Of a stretch of 64,000 bases of DNA, positions 11,553-22,510 are shown in pieces. This DNA comes from Cephalotus follicularis. Its lineage: Eukaryota > Streptophyta > Magnoliopsida > Oxalidales > Cephalotaceae. Every line of letters starts with the position of its first letter. Positions within the stretch are counted from its first letter, which is position 1. The stretch spans positions 830,334 through 894,333 of the forward strand of contig BDDD01000028.1 of NCBI GenBank assembly GCA_001972305.1. The letters are read 5' to 3'. The translations under genes and the position numbers were made by a program. The notes under the pieces are model-generated. The model worked only from the letters and a program-made list of their open reading frames with translations, made no database searches and was not told where the DNA came from.

Positions 11553-13419
11553 TGTTATGTAGAGGAAGTTTGGCTTTGATCTCTGCCCTACCTAGTCCAC
11601 TCGCGGGATTGGCAAACAGGCGGTCTTTGGGCCTTACCAAATTTACATGAATGTAGGCAAGCACGCAAGATAGAATCGTCACGCCTGTAGCGAGGGTGAT
11701 AGGATTTATGCTATTTGTATTCATTACGGACTTGAAAATACCTGTATAGGTTATGGGGACTAGAAACGGGGTTTCCGAAAAAGTCCGCCGATAGTCGTAA
11801 TGAGTTTACGGATGTATAAACATCGGGCAAAACTAGAGTTGACACGTATCCTTACCCTGGGCCGCGGGTGGAGCCGAGATGACGAGGGATTATAGTGCAC
11901 GGTAACAGTCGACAAGAAAAAGTACTGAGTCAATCGAAAATGGACGTATGATGTGGGAAATTAATCTTGGATTAATTTTCACACATGAAATATGTTGAAC
12001 ATGATTTTAGGGTTGTTAAAAATAGTAGATGACTATTTACGGTAATTTTACCTGTACGTTGGAGCGCTATGGTGATTTACCAACGTTATTGATTTTGATT
12101 CGGACTTTCGGGTCCTGCCTGATTAGTGTAGAGTGACGTGTGTTGGACACATGTCAATTGGTGGTAAATCTAGTTATTTAACTAGTATATATTAATTGGA
12201 CATTAGTGGGACACTTGGCACCACATGGATGTGGTCACTTGTATCTTTACCACTAGATATCTTATTGATATATAAAGGGAAGTTGGTTAATAAAGAAAAT
12301 GGAAAACAAGCACAGGGCGCATAAGGAAAAGAGAGAGACACATTGTTGTCAATGACGCGTCCGATTTCAATACAAAATGAGAAGGGAGATGCGTGTTGTA
12401 TAGACAACATTCGTTAAAAACAAAATGAAAAAGAGAGAGGCAGCTGAGCATTCGACAAAGAGAGAGAGAGAGAGAAGGAGATCGGTACATCACTGCCGCC
12501 TTTCGCCTTCGTCGTCATTCACTTAGAGTGAATGTGAGTTTCCCAGCCCTCTTCTCCCTTACTGTCTCTTTCCTTCTTCTCTATGGAAGCCGAAGCTTGG
12601 AGCTTCGTTTTTGGTTTTCGGCGACTTCCCTTTTACACCACTTGTAGCCTTTATAGGTGGAACTGATCATTAGCTCTATCTATATTGATATTAGTTTAGG
12701 AGATTTCGATTGATTTGGCATTGTTTTTGGCGAGTCTCGAGTACCAATGGCTAGATAGGGTGTTTGAAGGCCTGTGATGGCGTGGCCAGAGCTCAGGCGA
12801 TGAGGCCAGAGCTTCAGCGAGATGACCCAGTTGCGAGTCTTAGCGAGCCTCACCCAAAGACGACTAGATCCGAGGTATATGGCTCTGTGATGTCTTGACC
12901 GAAGTCGTCGTTGCTTGGTGAGTCAACTCAGTGAGTTAGACTCATCACCGTTTGTGACTGTGCATTCCACGGCGAGTCACAACGAGTTTTCGGCAGCTAC
13001 ATGTAAATCAGGCTATTTGTGGGCCAACAGCGAGGTGGCCGGAGAGCCAGTGAGTTGGCCGGAATTCCGGACGGAGCTCCAGCGATGAACAATTTCTGCC
13101 ATCATTGGAGGGCTGCTTCGAGCTTGTAGCGGCAAAGATGATGGAGCCTCCAAACGATGGTATGATTCTAATCACTATGTTTATGCCGAATTGTATTCGG
13201 TTTTGTTTATGCGTGCTTGACTAGTTAAATTGATTCGATTGAATATTAAACAGAGATCCTAGGACATTGATTTTGCATATAGGATGCCAGTTAAACCTTG
13301 ACTTGGAGTCTTGGTAGTTTTGAGATTTTAAAATTATTCCGCATAGCATCCTATGCCCATAATCAACCGGAACCTAGTGGGTTTCCCAACAGAGCAATCT
13401 TATTTATTTTTTCAGTAAT
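11553..13419 (+). other. Unclassified repeat with promoter-like and leader-like features
   Basis: There is no convincing coding sequence. A TATA-type GATATATAAAGGG lies near 12268-12280, followed by a purine-rich leader with a (GA)n run near 12460-12475 and a GC-richer stretch to about 13160 that ends in a splice-donor-like GGTATGATT. This layout resembles the U3-R-U5 part of a large LTR. I found no target duplication or termini, so the family stays open. Confidence 0.4.
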
Positions 13420-15141
13420 AATAGATGGCATTATCTTTATAATAATTTGAGTAATTTCCAAATACCTTCATCCTGTTCCAATTCCAGTATATCTAGTGCT
13501 TATGGTAGTAGTCGTGTCTCAGTTGATTTGCGGCATCATTATCTTCGTCACCCTTGTAGTGCTCTTCAAGCATCTATTTTATCAAATATTAATGTTTCTA
13601 ATAAAATAAAGCAGCATGTTTGCTCTTCATGTCAGTTAGGGAAAAGCAAAAAAAATTGACATTCTCTTTGTCTATACTATTTCTAATCAACCTTTAGACT
13701 TAGTGCATTGTGATATTTGAGGCTCTGCTCCGATTGTTTCCAATCCTAACATTTCTTATTATGTACTTTCTGTTGATGATTATTCAGATTACTCTTGGTT
13801 GTTTCCTATGAAATATAAGTATGATGTGTTTGATTTATTTACTTCTTTTGAAGCACAAGTAGAAAACCTCTTCAAAACTAAAATTGTCAGTTTCCATTCT
13901 GATGTAGGTGGTGAATTTACTAGTAACTGATTTAAAGATTTTCTAGGTGTCAATGGTATCAATCATTAGAGTAGATGTCCACGTACACCTAAACAAAACG
14001 ACATTGTTGAACGCAACCATAGACATGTTGTAGAAACCGAACTCCCACCATTCTAGCTCATGCTACTATGACATCAAAATTTTGTTTAGAAGCATTCCAA
14101 ACTATTGTTTACTTAATAAATAGGATGTAACTGAATTGTCAAAATAAATCACCCTTTGAATTGTTATTTCAATCTCAACCAAATTATACTCATCTTAGAG
14201 CATTTGGTTGTTTATGTTTTCCTTGGATTCAGCCTTATTGACAGAACAAACTTGAGTTTCGTTTATCAAAATGTCCCTTCTTAGGTTACAATACAATTCA
14301 TAAGGGATATAAATTTCTAGACTTAACCAATGGTAAACACTATATTTCTAGACATGTTGTGTTTGATAAAACTCAGTTTCCTTTTGTCTTCAAGTTAGAA
14401 TCCAACTCCACCTCAACTCAAACTTCTTTAAATCGTGAATCTTGGTTACCACATAGGTCTGTTTCCTCCATGCATGATTTTATTTGGAATTCTAACTCTT
14501 CTACCATTCCAATTCTTCCACAGGTGTCTCTAATGTTACCAGGTCCACATCAACCGTAATTGGATGGCTCCATTGAAGAAGCAGTATTACCACACTCATC
14601 ACCCATGACAACCAATAACCAAGACACAATTTCTCGACCTTCTCTCACTCACAAATCATCTCTAAATTACCCACTAGCCATGCCACTCACTACACATCCC
14701 ATGCAAACCCAATCAAAGTAAGGGATTTTTAAACCCAAATTATACTCCCACACAAGGCACCATCTTCTCATTTCCCTTACCTCTCAATACCAAACTGAAC
14801 CTACATGCTACACTCAAGCTTCCAAAAGTATTGAATGGTGGTAAACTATGGACCAAGAATTCAATAGTCTTCAACAACAACACACATGGTCCTTTGTTCC
14901 CTTCAATCCTTCAATGAATGCTATTGGTTCTAAATGGGTCTTTCGAATAAAACGGAATCCTGATGGTTCAATCAATTGGAACAAGACTAGACTTGTGGCC
15001 AAGGGTTTTCATCAACAACCATGGATCGATTTTATTGAGACTTCTAGTCTAGTGGTGAAACTTATTACAATACTCATTATCTTGTCCAGTGCCGTCTCAC
15101 ATAATTGGTCTCTACAAAAATTGGATGATGAATATGCCTTT

Positions 15142-15767
15142 TGACGATGGTAGATTTTCTTGGACCAATTAAAGAAGAACAGGTGGAAACTACAGTTAGG
15201 AGGAAGGGGTTGATCTCGGCACCGAGGTAGGATTCTCAGTAAATCCTTGGATCTCGGATGTCGAGCAAGAGTAGAAGTTCTTCTCGGGAAGCCAACTTGA
15301 CATCACTTATGATTTCCTCCTACAAACCAACGTATTTTCTAGGGAAGTTGAGAAGTAACCATCCATGTTACAATTACTATCTAGACCTTCAGAGAAGACA
15401 CATAAGAAAAACGCTGGGAACCTCAGGAAGGTGCTCAAGTAATTCGGACAAGGAGAACAGGCTATAAATAGCGCATTTTTGTCCTATTCAAGGATTCCAC
15501 TCTATCTCATACTAAACGATACTTCTCTCTAAAAAACTGTTTTATCTCGATTCATACCTTGGATACCATTTTCTTTTGGCAAGTTTACCCCAATGACTTG
15601 TACTAACTTGACCATCGGAGAGTAACCCCGGGGACCATCTCAGACTACTTTCTCACCCATTGTTTTTGTATCCCAGATCCTAGATTCATCCAATTCGGAA
15701 CACAAAGGGTATCTTGACAAGGAGAAGACATATAAATTTATTGTATACCCAAATTCACGCATCAATA
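15142..15767 (+). mobile_element. Solo LTR, Tat-like, in copia B
   Basis: A 626-bp insertion flanked by a perfect 5-bp duplication CCTTT (15137-15141, 15768-15772); the copia reading is continuous across it. It starts TGACGATGG and ends CGCATCAATA. A TATA box (GGCTATAAATAGCGC) sits near 15462. The stretch around 15600-15640 (ACTAACTTGACCATCGGAG) matches the R-U5 of the Tat LTRs at 43210 and 56065 (ACTAACTTGAGCGTCGGAG), so it is a relative of that family. Confidence 0.85.
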
Positions 15768-16068
15768 CCTTTCTACATGGTGAACTAGAGGAGGATGTCT
15801 ACATGCTACAATCGCAGGGACACATTGATCCATCTTACTTGAATCATGTCTGCAATATGCAAAAATCCATCTATGGTTTACCCCAAGCTCCACGGGCATG
15901 GTATGAATAAATTTGGTTCACAGCATTTTGAGTTTATAATCTCACAGTCAGATTCTTCATTATTTATCTATTGTCATGGTGATACTATACTTTACCTGTT
16001 ACTTTATGATGATGATATTATCTTGACTGGTAATATCTCTACTCATATTGACTCTTTTATTCAATCAT

Positions 16069-16541
16069 GGTAGAAGCATCAATTTGGGTTCTGAACTTAT
16101 ACTAAAATTACTTATTGTGGCCTAACTAAATAATGGATCAATCTAGGGACCGGAAGATATAAATTGGATCAATTGAGGATCAAAATTTACGACAACTCAA
16201 TTTACCGTTTGCAAGTATTAATGACGTTGACGTGACTGATGCCGCCAATGACACGTTAGCATAGTTAATGCTTGCATACTGATGTGGTCGATGACATAAG
16301 CACCACATCAACGACACATAAACACCATTAATAATAGAAAGCTTACGCGGCGACATGGCCGATGATGTCATCGTCACGTCATCATCTTTGATGCTTGCAA
16401 ATGGTAAATTGAGATGCCGTCAATTTTGGTCCTCAATTGATCCAATTTATATAGTCCGGTCCTTAAATTGATCCATCTTGTAGTCTAGGCCCCAATAAGT
16501 GCTTTAAGTAAATGTCCATGACGCAAATTGATACTTTCGCC
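16069..16541. mobile_element. Mutator-type MITE with long terminal inverted repeats (copy 1)
   Basis: A 473-bp element flanked by a perfect 9-bp duplication TTCAATCAT (16060-16068, 16542-16550). The two ends are inverted complements over roughly 100 bp, starting GGTAGAAGCATCAATTTG on the left and GGCGAAAGTATCAATTTG on the right (read inwards). No coding capacity. The long TIRs, 9-bp duplication and starting GG fit a non-autonomous MULE. The middle has a second imperfect inverted repeat (GATGTGGTCGATGAC-type phrases). Confidence 0.88.
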
Positions 16542-16865
16542 TTCAATCATTAATAACTCTGCACATATTGACTCTCTTATTTAATCATTAAGTCAGTGCT
16601 TTAAAATGAAAAATATGGGCTCTTTAACTAATTTTTAGGGAATTGAGTTGCATCGTACTGTCATGGTCTTGTTTCTCAATCAATCGATATATTGGACCTT
16701 CTTCACAAAATAAATATGGTTGGTTGCAAGCCGGTCTCTTGACCAACGTCAACTACAAAACTTGGTATTCGACACTTTATAGAAGCATCGTTGAAGCTCT
16801 TCAACATGTCACACTTACTTGCCCTGATATTGCATTTTCGGTGAATCAAGTTTGTCAGTTTCTCA

Positions 16866-17100
16866 CACTACTAGAAATAGGAGATTTAGCGACCGCTTTT
16901 TTGGGCGACCGCTTTATCGACCGCTTTGGCGGTCGCTATAAGTCCTTTGCAAAAACCATGGTGTCTTACCCTTCGCCGACCGCAATACCATAATTACCGA
17001 CCGTCAAAAGCGGTCGGTAATTAAATGATTACGAATATTATTAATTGTTGATTTAGCAACCGCTTTTTTTTAATTAGGGACCGCTAAAGCGGTTGCTCAT
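16866..17100. repeat. Outer CACTA left subterminal hairpin repeats
   Basis: Repeated ACCGC/GCGGTCG words in both orientations form perfect small palindromes such as CGACCGCTTTGGCGGTCG. In CACTA elements these are the TNPA-type binding repeats. Confidence 0.85.
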
Positions 17101-17456
17101 TCTTATTATTTCGAATTTATTGGGATTGTAATTTGTACCCTTATTTCCTATCGCAGACTCCTCCTTTATTTCCTATCGACGCATTAGTATTTCCAGATGA
17201 ACTGGCATTGAAGCAAATGTAACCGCATCAGACCAGCCTCATCCTCTCTGATTCGAAGAAGACGCACCAAAATCGAGCTGCCAAAACCCAAACCGAAATC
17301 CCATGACCTCGATCCACATATACCTAAATACCCAAATGCCCACATCGATCATCCTCTAGGCTTCGATTATCCTCTGGCATTCAATTTTATGGTTGCTGTC
17401 ATCGTCATCCTTCAACAAACCCAACCCCCCTTCTCTCTCCTATAACCCCTGTCGTT
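17101..17456 (+). other. Leader-like internal sequence of the outer CACTA
   Basis: C-rich, A-rich text with many CCAAAACCC and CATC words that looks like a plant 5' UTR. It is continuous with 26506 onward once the inner CACTA and its GTT duplication are removed. No ORF or known exon is recognised. It may be a captured first-exon/UTR piece. Confidence 0.35.
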
Positions 17457-17715
17457 CACTACTAGAAAAGGAACATTTCCCGACCGCTTTTTTTACCGAC
17501 CGCTATGCCGACCGCCCTAGCGGTCGGTAAATGCCCTCAACCGAAATCCTGTTGGTTTCCCATCGACAACCGCATTTTTTGGAATTACCGACCGCCAAAG
17601 CGGTCGGTAATTCCAAATTTACCTATATTATTATTTATTTCATCTTAGCAACCGCGTTTTGTTTTACCGACCACTATGGCGGTCGGGAATTGTCTTATTT
17701 CGAATTTATGCAAAT
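17457..17715. repeat. Inner CACTA left subterminal repeats
   Basis: Hairpin words such as CCGACCGCTTTTTTTACCGA and GCGGTCGGTAA in opposite orientations, the same family as the outer element but with different spacing. Confidence 0.85.
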
Positions 17716-17729
17716 TTTACACGGTTCTT

Positions 17730-18095
17730 TTTTTTTTAAATAAAACTGTAAAACTTTAAAAAAACCCAAAACAGAACAAAAATTAAAACTCTCAGTTTCT
17801 CTCTCTCGCTTCCACCTCGATCCACACCTCTCTCGCAATCTCTCTCTCTCTCTCGCTTCCACCTGACCGAGCCCCCAATCTCTCTCTCTCTCACGTCGAT
17901 CCACACCTCTCTCGCAGCACATCAGGTTGCTACATCTCTCTCCGTTGTCTGCCTCTCTTGTTCTCTCTGTCATCACCGGCACCGAAAAAGCCAACATCCC
18001 ACCTGCTACCTCAACATCTCCAAGTAGGTCTCTCTCTCCCTCGCAGCCACCAACCACCAACAACCGGCGTCGGTGGCAGGGACAGCAGGTAAGTT
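17730..18095 (+). promoter_or_regulatory. CT-rich leader and first exon-like segment in the inner CACTA
   Basis: After an A-rich stretch there is a CT-rich leader (about 17790-17960) and then a GC-richer segment ending in a consensus donor, ACAGCAG followed by GTAAGTTTTT at 18090. It looks like a plant 5' UTR exon, but has no long reading frame and I do not recognise its source gene. It may be the captured promoter/first exon of the kinesin-4 gene or another gene. Confidence 0.4.
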
Positions 18096-18552
18096 TTTAT
18101 AATTTTCAGTTTTTTTTTAGATTTATTAGGGTTTTTTTGTTTTATTTGGGGTTTAAAGTGTTAGGGTTATTTTCAATTTGTTATTGATTTTGATCTATTA
18201 GCATAATTTTACTGGCGTAGAAATTTGACTGTTGTATATATATACTAAAAATCATTTTACTGGCAGCAGGTCAAAATTTAGGACTTAAAATATGTACTAA
18301 AAATCATTTTAGGAAAGTGATGAACAAAGAAACAAAAATAAGTTATCAACTTCAGCTAATTTAACTTATATGTAAAACCAGTTAGAGATTTGGAACTTAT
18401 TCTTTATGTAAGACTTTCACAGAAATGCAAGTGTTCTTTGCAATAATTAAATTCCAGCAAGTTAGATTGATTTTATATATAATGATAGATCATGTGTTTT
18501 GTCTGTACCATACATGCAACGCAGCTAGCGTACGTAGGATAGATTAGAACCG

Positions 18553-18600
<48 letters not shown>

Positions 18601-19401
18601 AAACCATATACTATAATTTATAGTATATGTTGTCAAAGACGTTGTCGAAGAAGTCCCTAAGTTGCAGTTGACAACATGCACCTAACGAAAGCCAAAACGT
18701 TTATGGCGATTAAAATGTGTTAGCAGTTGACTGTAAATGCATGGTTACTACGTGAACCTGCGAAAAACAAAAGGTATGCGTATGCTCTGTTATGTACATT
18801 GTTTTGCAGCATGGATATGTGACTTGTTTGCCTGCAAAGCTGTAACAATAGTAGTAGAATCGATTGTTATTATTATTGGAGAAAGGAAATAAACACTCGC
18901 TTACCCATTTTTCATCTCTCTCTCTAGAGGGCGAGGTTTTTTCTGTTATCAAGTGTTTGCTCTTGTCCTAGTCAGGCTACTTGTTAAATTTATTTTCTAT
19001 TGATTGATTATTAAACGTATATGCCAATTAGGAAAGGATGATATTAATGAACGACAATACTATCAAGATAGTAATAGTAATAAACTCATGAAATATAACC
19101 TTAATAAGTGCCTAAACCCTCAAACTTAAAATGAATATTTAAGATCATCTAAGATTGAGTTTTTAAAAAAATATGTATAATTGAAATGTTGATGTGGGGA
19201 TCATTAGAAACCTTTAGTGGGGCAAGTTCGCACTAAAACAGGGGAAAACTTCGCTTAACGTGTCAGCTATAATAAGCTCATTGACTGGTTTTCAATTTCC
19301 TTACAAAACTATCACAAATGATTAGGTACTAATCGTGGTCATGTAATTATACTATTGTTAGTGTTTGGCAAGATATATACAAGGTTTTACTGGACTAATA
19401 G
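18096..19401. other. Intron-like A/T-rich sequence, no gene seen
   Basis: Contains a (GA)n microsatellite of about 41 bp (18556-18596). Nothing coding is supported. The stretch lies between the leader exon and the start of an LTR at 19402. Confidence 0.5.
18556..18596 (+). repeat. (GA)n microsatellite
   Basis: About twenty uninterrupted GA units. Confidence 0.95.
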
Positions 19402-22137
19402 TGTAAGAGCCCTAAATATTATAGAATATATTTATTGGGCCTTGTAATTATTTTCCCACTTTCTGGGCTGGATCCGAATTTATTATGGGCCTTAATGGAG
19501 TATAATTTATGAAAGTGGGCTAAAGGAATCATGCTAATTTTATTGGGCTGAATCTAATGGTGTAATTAGATTCTTGGGCTTTATTGTGGAAAGTGTAAAA
19601 CGGCCCAAGTGAGGCCCAATTGTTGTAGCTAGTCCAAGGCCCAAAGAATAGCCAATTTCTTCATATCTCGTGAAATCTCTAGAGGCTTCCATTTGTTAGT
19701 ATATAAGGACAATGTGTGGCTGTGATTGGGGCTTTGGGCATTCCTACATACTTTAGTTCCAGAAATATCGAGAGGAGAGAGAGGAAGAATAAGGGGGGGG
19801 GGACCTGCTGATGGTAAAGAAGGAGAAAGAAATAATGAGAAAGGAGCTCCCTGGAGCCAAAGAAGAAGAAGCAATGACAAAGAGCAATGGAGGAGGAAGC
19901 AGAGAAGGGAAGAGCTCTCCAATTCCAGGTAGGATCTACTCCTACTCAGTGCTCTACTTTATGTGTATTAGTTATAATTGCTATAGTGTGGTTGCTCTTG
20001 TTGTAAATGTATAAAGGTAGAGGATTGAGAGGGATTTAAGGACCTTCCATGATTGATGGGTATTAGGCTTAGTGAATACTGTGTACTGATACAAGGAGTA
20101 TTGGACACTAAAAGCGTGTGTGACGAGTGGTGCTTCCATGTACGCCACGCTTACGCCCAACTCTATATTGTGGGTATTGTGAGACTGATACAATGCAGAG
20201 GACGCATCCTTATTATGAGTATAACACAGTGCCGAGGACGCCCAATGTTGTGCATCTTGCAAGTGGCCGAGGTGTCATACACCACAAGTTATGCACTGAG
20301 GTTGTGCCAATATGATGAACCTCTATGGTCCACCACCTACGTCTCACGTCTACAAAGTCCTGAGCTCCAACTGCTGTGCATGCGTCCTCAACAGGGGGAA
20401 TTAGATGCACATCCTCTGCCATCGTCATGTACATGGAGCGCCTCTGCCTTGCGCTTAAGGAAGACACCATGGCCTTCCTCTGGCAGGGGTCCGAGGTGTG
20501 CCACACCTGGGTGGTGCGCCAAAGAGCCAAGATGCCCGAGCATCCTCCTGCCGAGGTACCCTTATGCCGAGGTGCCAAGTCCAGAGCTCCCACGCCCGAG
20601 GAGCCACGGCGCCGAGCTTCCATGGTTGCCGAGATGCCACACGCAGTGGTGCCTAGCTTCCTCCCTGTTAAGGCGCCCGAGGTGGCAGGTTGTCGAGTAG
20701 CCATGGTAGAGGTGGCAAGCATCCATGGCTGCAATGCTTGAGCTCACCAAGCATGAACTTCGGGCATGCTACAATTGAATGACGAGCTCCTCTGCCATTA
20801 ACATCTTGTGTGCCAAGTTCTCCAATCCGAGCTCCATGGCATGCACCTAAGGGTGCCAGCTCCAAGCTTTCCCACAGGAACGTGGCCCGAGCTTCCCGTC
20901 ATGCATGCATGCGTCCTCAAGCATGCAGCGTTATAGTTGAGCTCTCCATGATACCCACGGCGCATCGCACCTTGTCCACATGCAAGCTCCAGAGCTCATT
21001 ACCACGGGCGTCCAATGCATGCACGTCCAAAATGAAACACCCGAGGAGCAATGGCCGTGGAGTAACGCCGAGGAGCAATGGCCGTGGAGTAACGCCGAGG
21101 AGCCAACCGCGGTGATGACCAGAGCTGAGGTGTCACGCTGAGCCCTCCATGAGTCTGAGTCACCATGGCCGAGCTCTGAAGGTGCCGAGGACCCTGCAAC
21201 TATGTCTTGGACATATTCAAGGTGCTGAGAATGACATTTCCGAGCACCCTTTATGCATGGTCGAGCTCTCTCCATCGTGAGCAAGCGGTGCCGAGATTCC
21301 GAGAGCATGTGACGCCACGTTGCTTGCGCTCTTCCCTGTCATGGTACCCAAGCTCGCCAGGTGACGTCCAAGCACTGTAAGCGTCCGAGGACACCCATCC
21401 AAGGATGCGCCAGCGTGTAGTGTGCATACAAGGCCACATCACGCACGCAAGCAGCATCGGGCTCCTCCTCGGCAAAGTCTCGAACCCATCTCATGCAGGC
21501 ATCCCAAGCATGCTTTAAAAAGGATTTGGCGCCAAGTGAGTAATGAATAATCACTAAAGGAAAGAATAAAAGAAAAAGAAATGGTGAGTGTGAGTGATGG
21601 AGGTGACGGCTGGTAAAAGAATTTAGTAATAAAATAATAGGAAGTAGTGTAATAGATGTGGTGATAAGTGCATGCTCTTTGACGTTACATGTCTTCTCGG
21701 GCAGATATTTTAAAGTAACGCATGCATGCATGGAGAGTGATATTGCCTGCATGCTCTTGTTGATAAATAAATATTTATATGCATATGTGGTCGGCAGTGC
21801 AAGGATTAAGCAAAGGATATGACTATGCATGCGTCAGACACGATTGAGGCGAACCTTGTGCAAGGGGAGTGCCCTGCATAATGGTGAGCTCTGATCTGAC
21901 CTAAGAAATGGCTTAAGGAAGCCAAAGAATAAAAAAGGAAAATAAGCTAAGAAGGAAATAGAATTAGAAAATAAAAGACTTAGATAAATGATTCCGAGCT
22001 GGTGAGCCCAACAGGGGAGAATTCCGCCGAGCAGGTGAACCTACGGGGTGAACTCCGCGAGGCAGGTGATCCTCGGGCGAACCGCCAATGGTGAACCTAA
22101 GGGTGAATTCCGCCAAGGCTGGTGATCCAAGGGGTGA
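19402..22137 (+). mobile_element. LTR-type repeat, forward arm of an inverted pair
   Basis: It starts TGTAAGAGCCC at 19402. The segment 19860-19960 (GGAGGAAGCAGAGAAG, then CTCCAATTCCAGGTAGGATC) is nearly identical to 31130-31190 in the LTR block at 30703, so both belong to one family with a leader exon ending in a splice donor AG/GTAGG. From about 20050 to 21500 the sequence is dominated by degenerate CCGAGG/CATGG words. The arm is cut by the N gap. No gag or pol is seen; the long frames on both strands here come from biased composition. Confidence 0.65.
21997..22137 (+). repeat. Inverted repeat, left arm
   Basis: About 141 bp that match the reverse complement of 23147-23288 at roughly 95%. 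Within it a 30-40-bp phrase (GGTGAACC..., GGTGATCC...GGGTGAA) recurs four times, so it is itself a small tandem repeat. It stops exactly at the N gap. Confidence 0.9.
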
Positions 22138-22162
22138 NNNNNNNNNNNNNNNNNNNNNNNNN
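22138..22162. other. Assembly gap (25 N)
   Basis: A fixed-length run of N lies between two inverted copies of the same LTR-type repeat. The true distance and content are unknown; the inverted arrangement may itself be an assembly effect. Confidence 0.98.
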
Positions 22163-22510
22163 TGTACGAGTCAGTGATGATTAGATCGTCTCATTCTCAT
22201 GTACAATTACGAACAAAACGAAATAATAACAAGAATAAGTGATAGTATACGTTTAGATATGTATTCTGGTAACTCTACCCATCGGAGACGGGGGGGTTCG
22301 GAATATACGTATAACAAATTTTAGACTAACAGAATTTAATTTCACCTGTACTAACGATACCAAACACGTTCTTAGTATTTTACTGTAATATTATTTCTTT
22401 ATATTATGTATTAACTCTAAAGTAGTTCAAATTATTTGGTTGTAGAGACCTTACGTCGTCGAGCCTGTGTGCGCCAGGGTCTTGGCTAGTCTGTCTTCAC
22501 ATTGTTAGTT
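22163..22510. other. Unclassified A/T-rich sequence after the gap
   Basis: No coding sequence or termini recognised. Confidence 0.4.

Larger units (their letters stand above)
13420..16865 (+). mobile_element. Ty1/copia element B, integrase and RT remnants (first part)
   Basis: In order: GAG-pre-integrase region at about 13440-13660 (HHYLRHPCSALQ, CSSCQLGKSKK), integrase core at about 13690-14120 (DDYSDYSWLFP, FHSDVGGEFTS), then RT N-terminus at about 14850-15140 (GSKWVFRIKRNPDGS, RLVAKGF) and RT continuation from 15773 to 16865. It is a fossil with many breaks (well over five). It is also interrupted by a Tat-like solo LTR, a MITE and, at 16866, the CACTA composite. The element continues at 36629 with the next codons of the RNase H-proximal region. 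Confidence 0.88.

Noticed and set aside
8571-13419. A single large solo LTR bounded by TGTTAGAA and CCCAACA
   Set aside because: The ends are plausible but no matching 5-bp duplication was found, so I left the stretch unclassified.
20053-20734. Long overlapping frames of 215, 173 and 121 residues on both strands
   Set aside because: They lie in CCGAGG/CATGG word-rich DNA, are open on both strands at once, and contain no domain; a composition effect.
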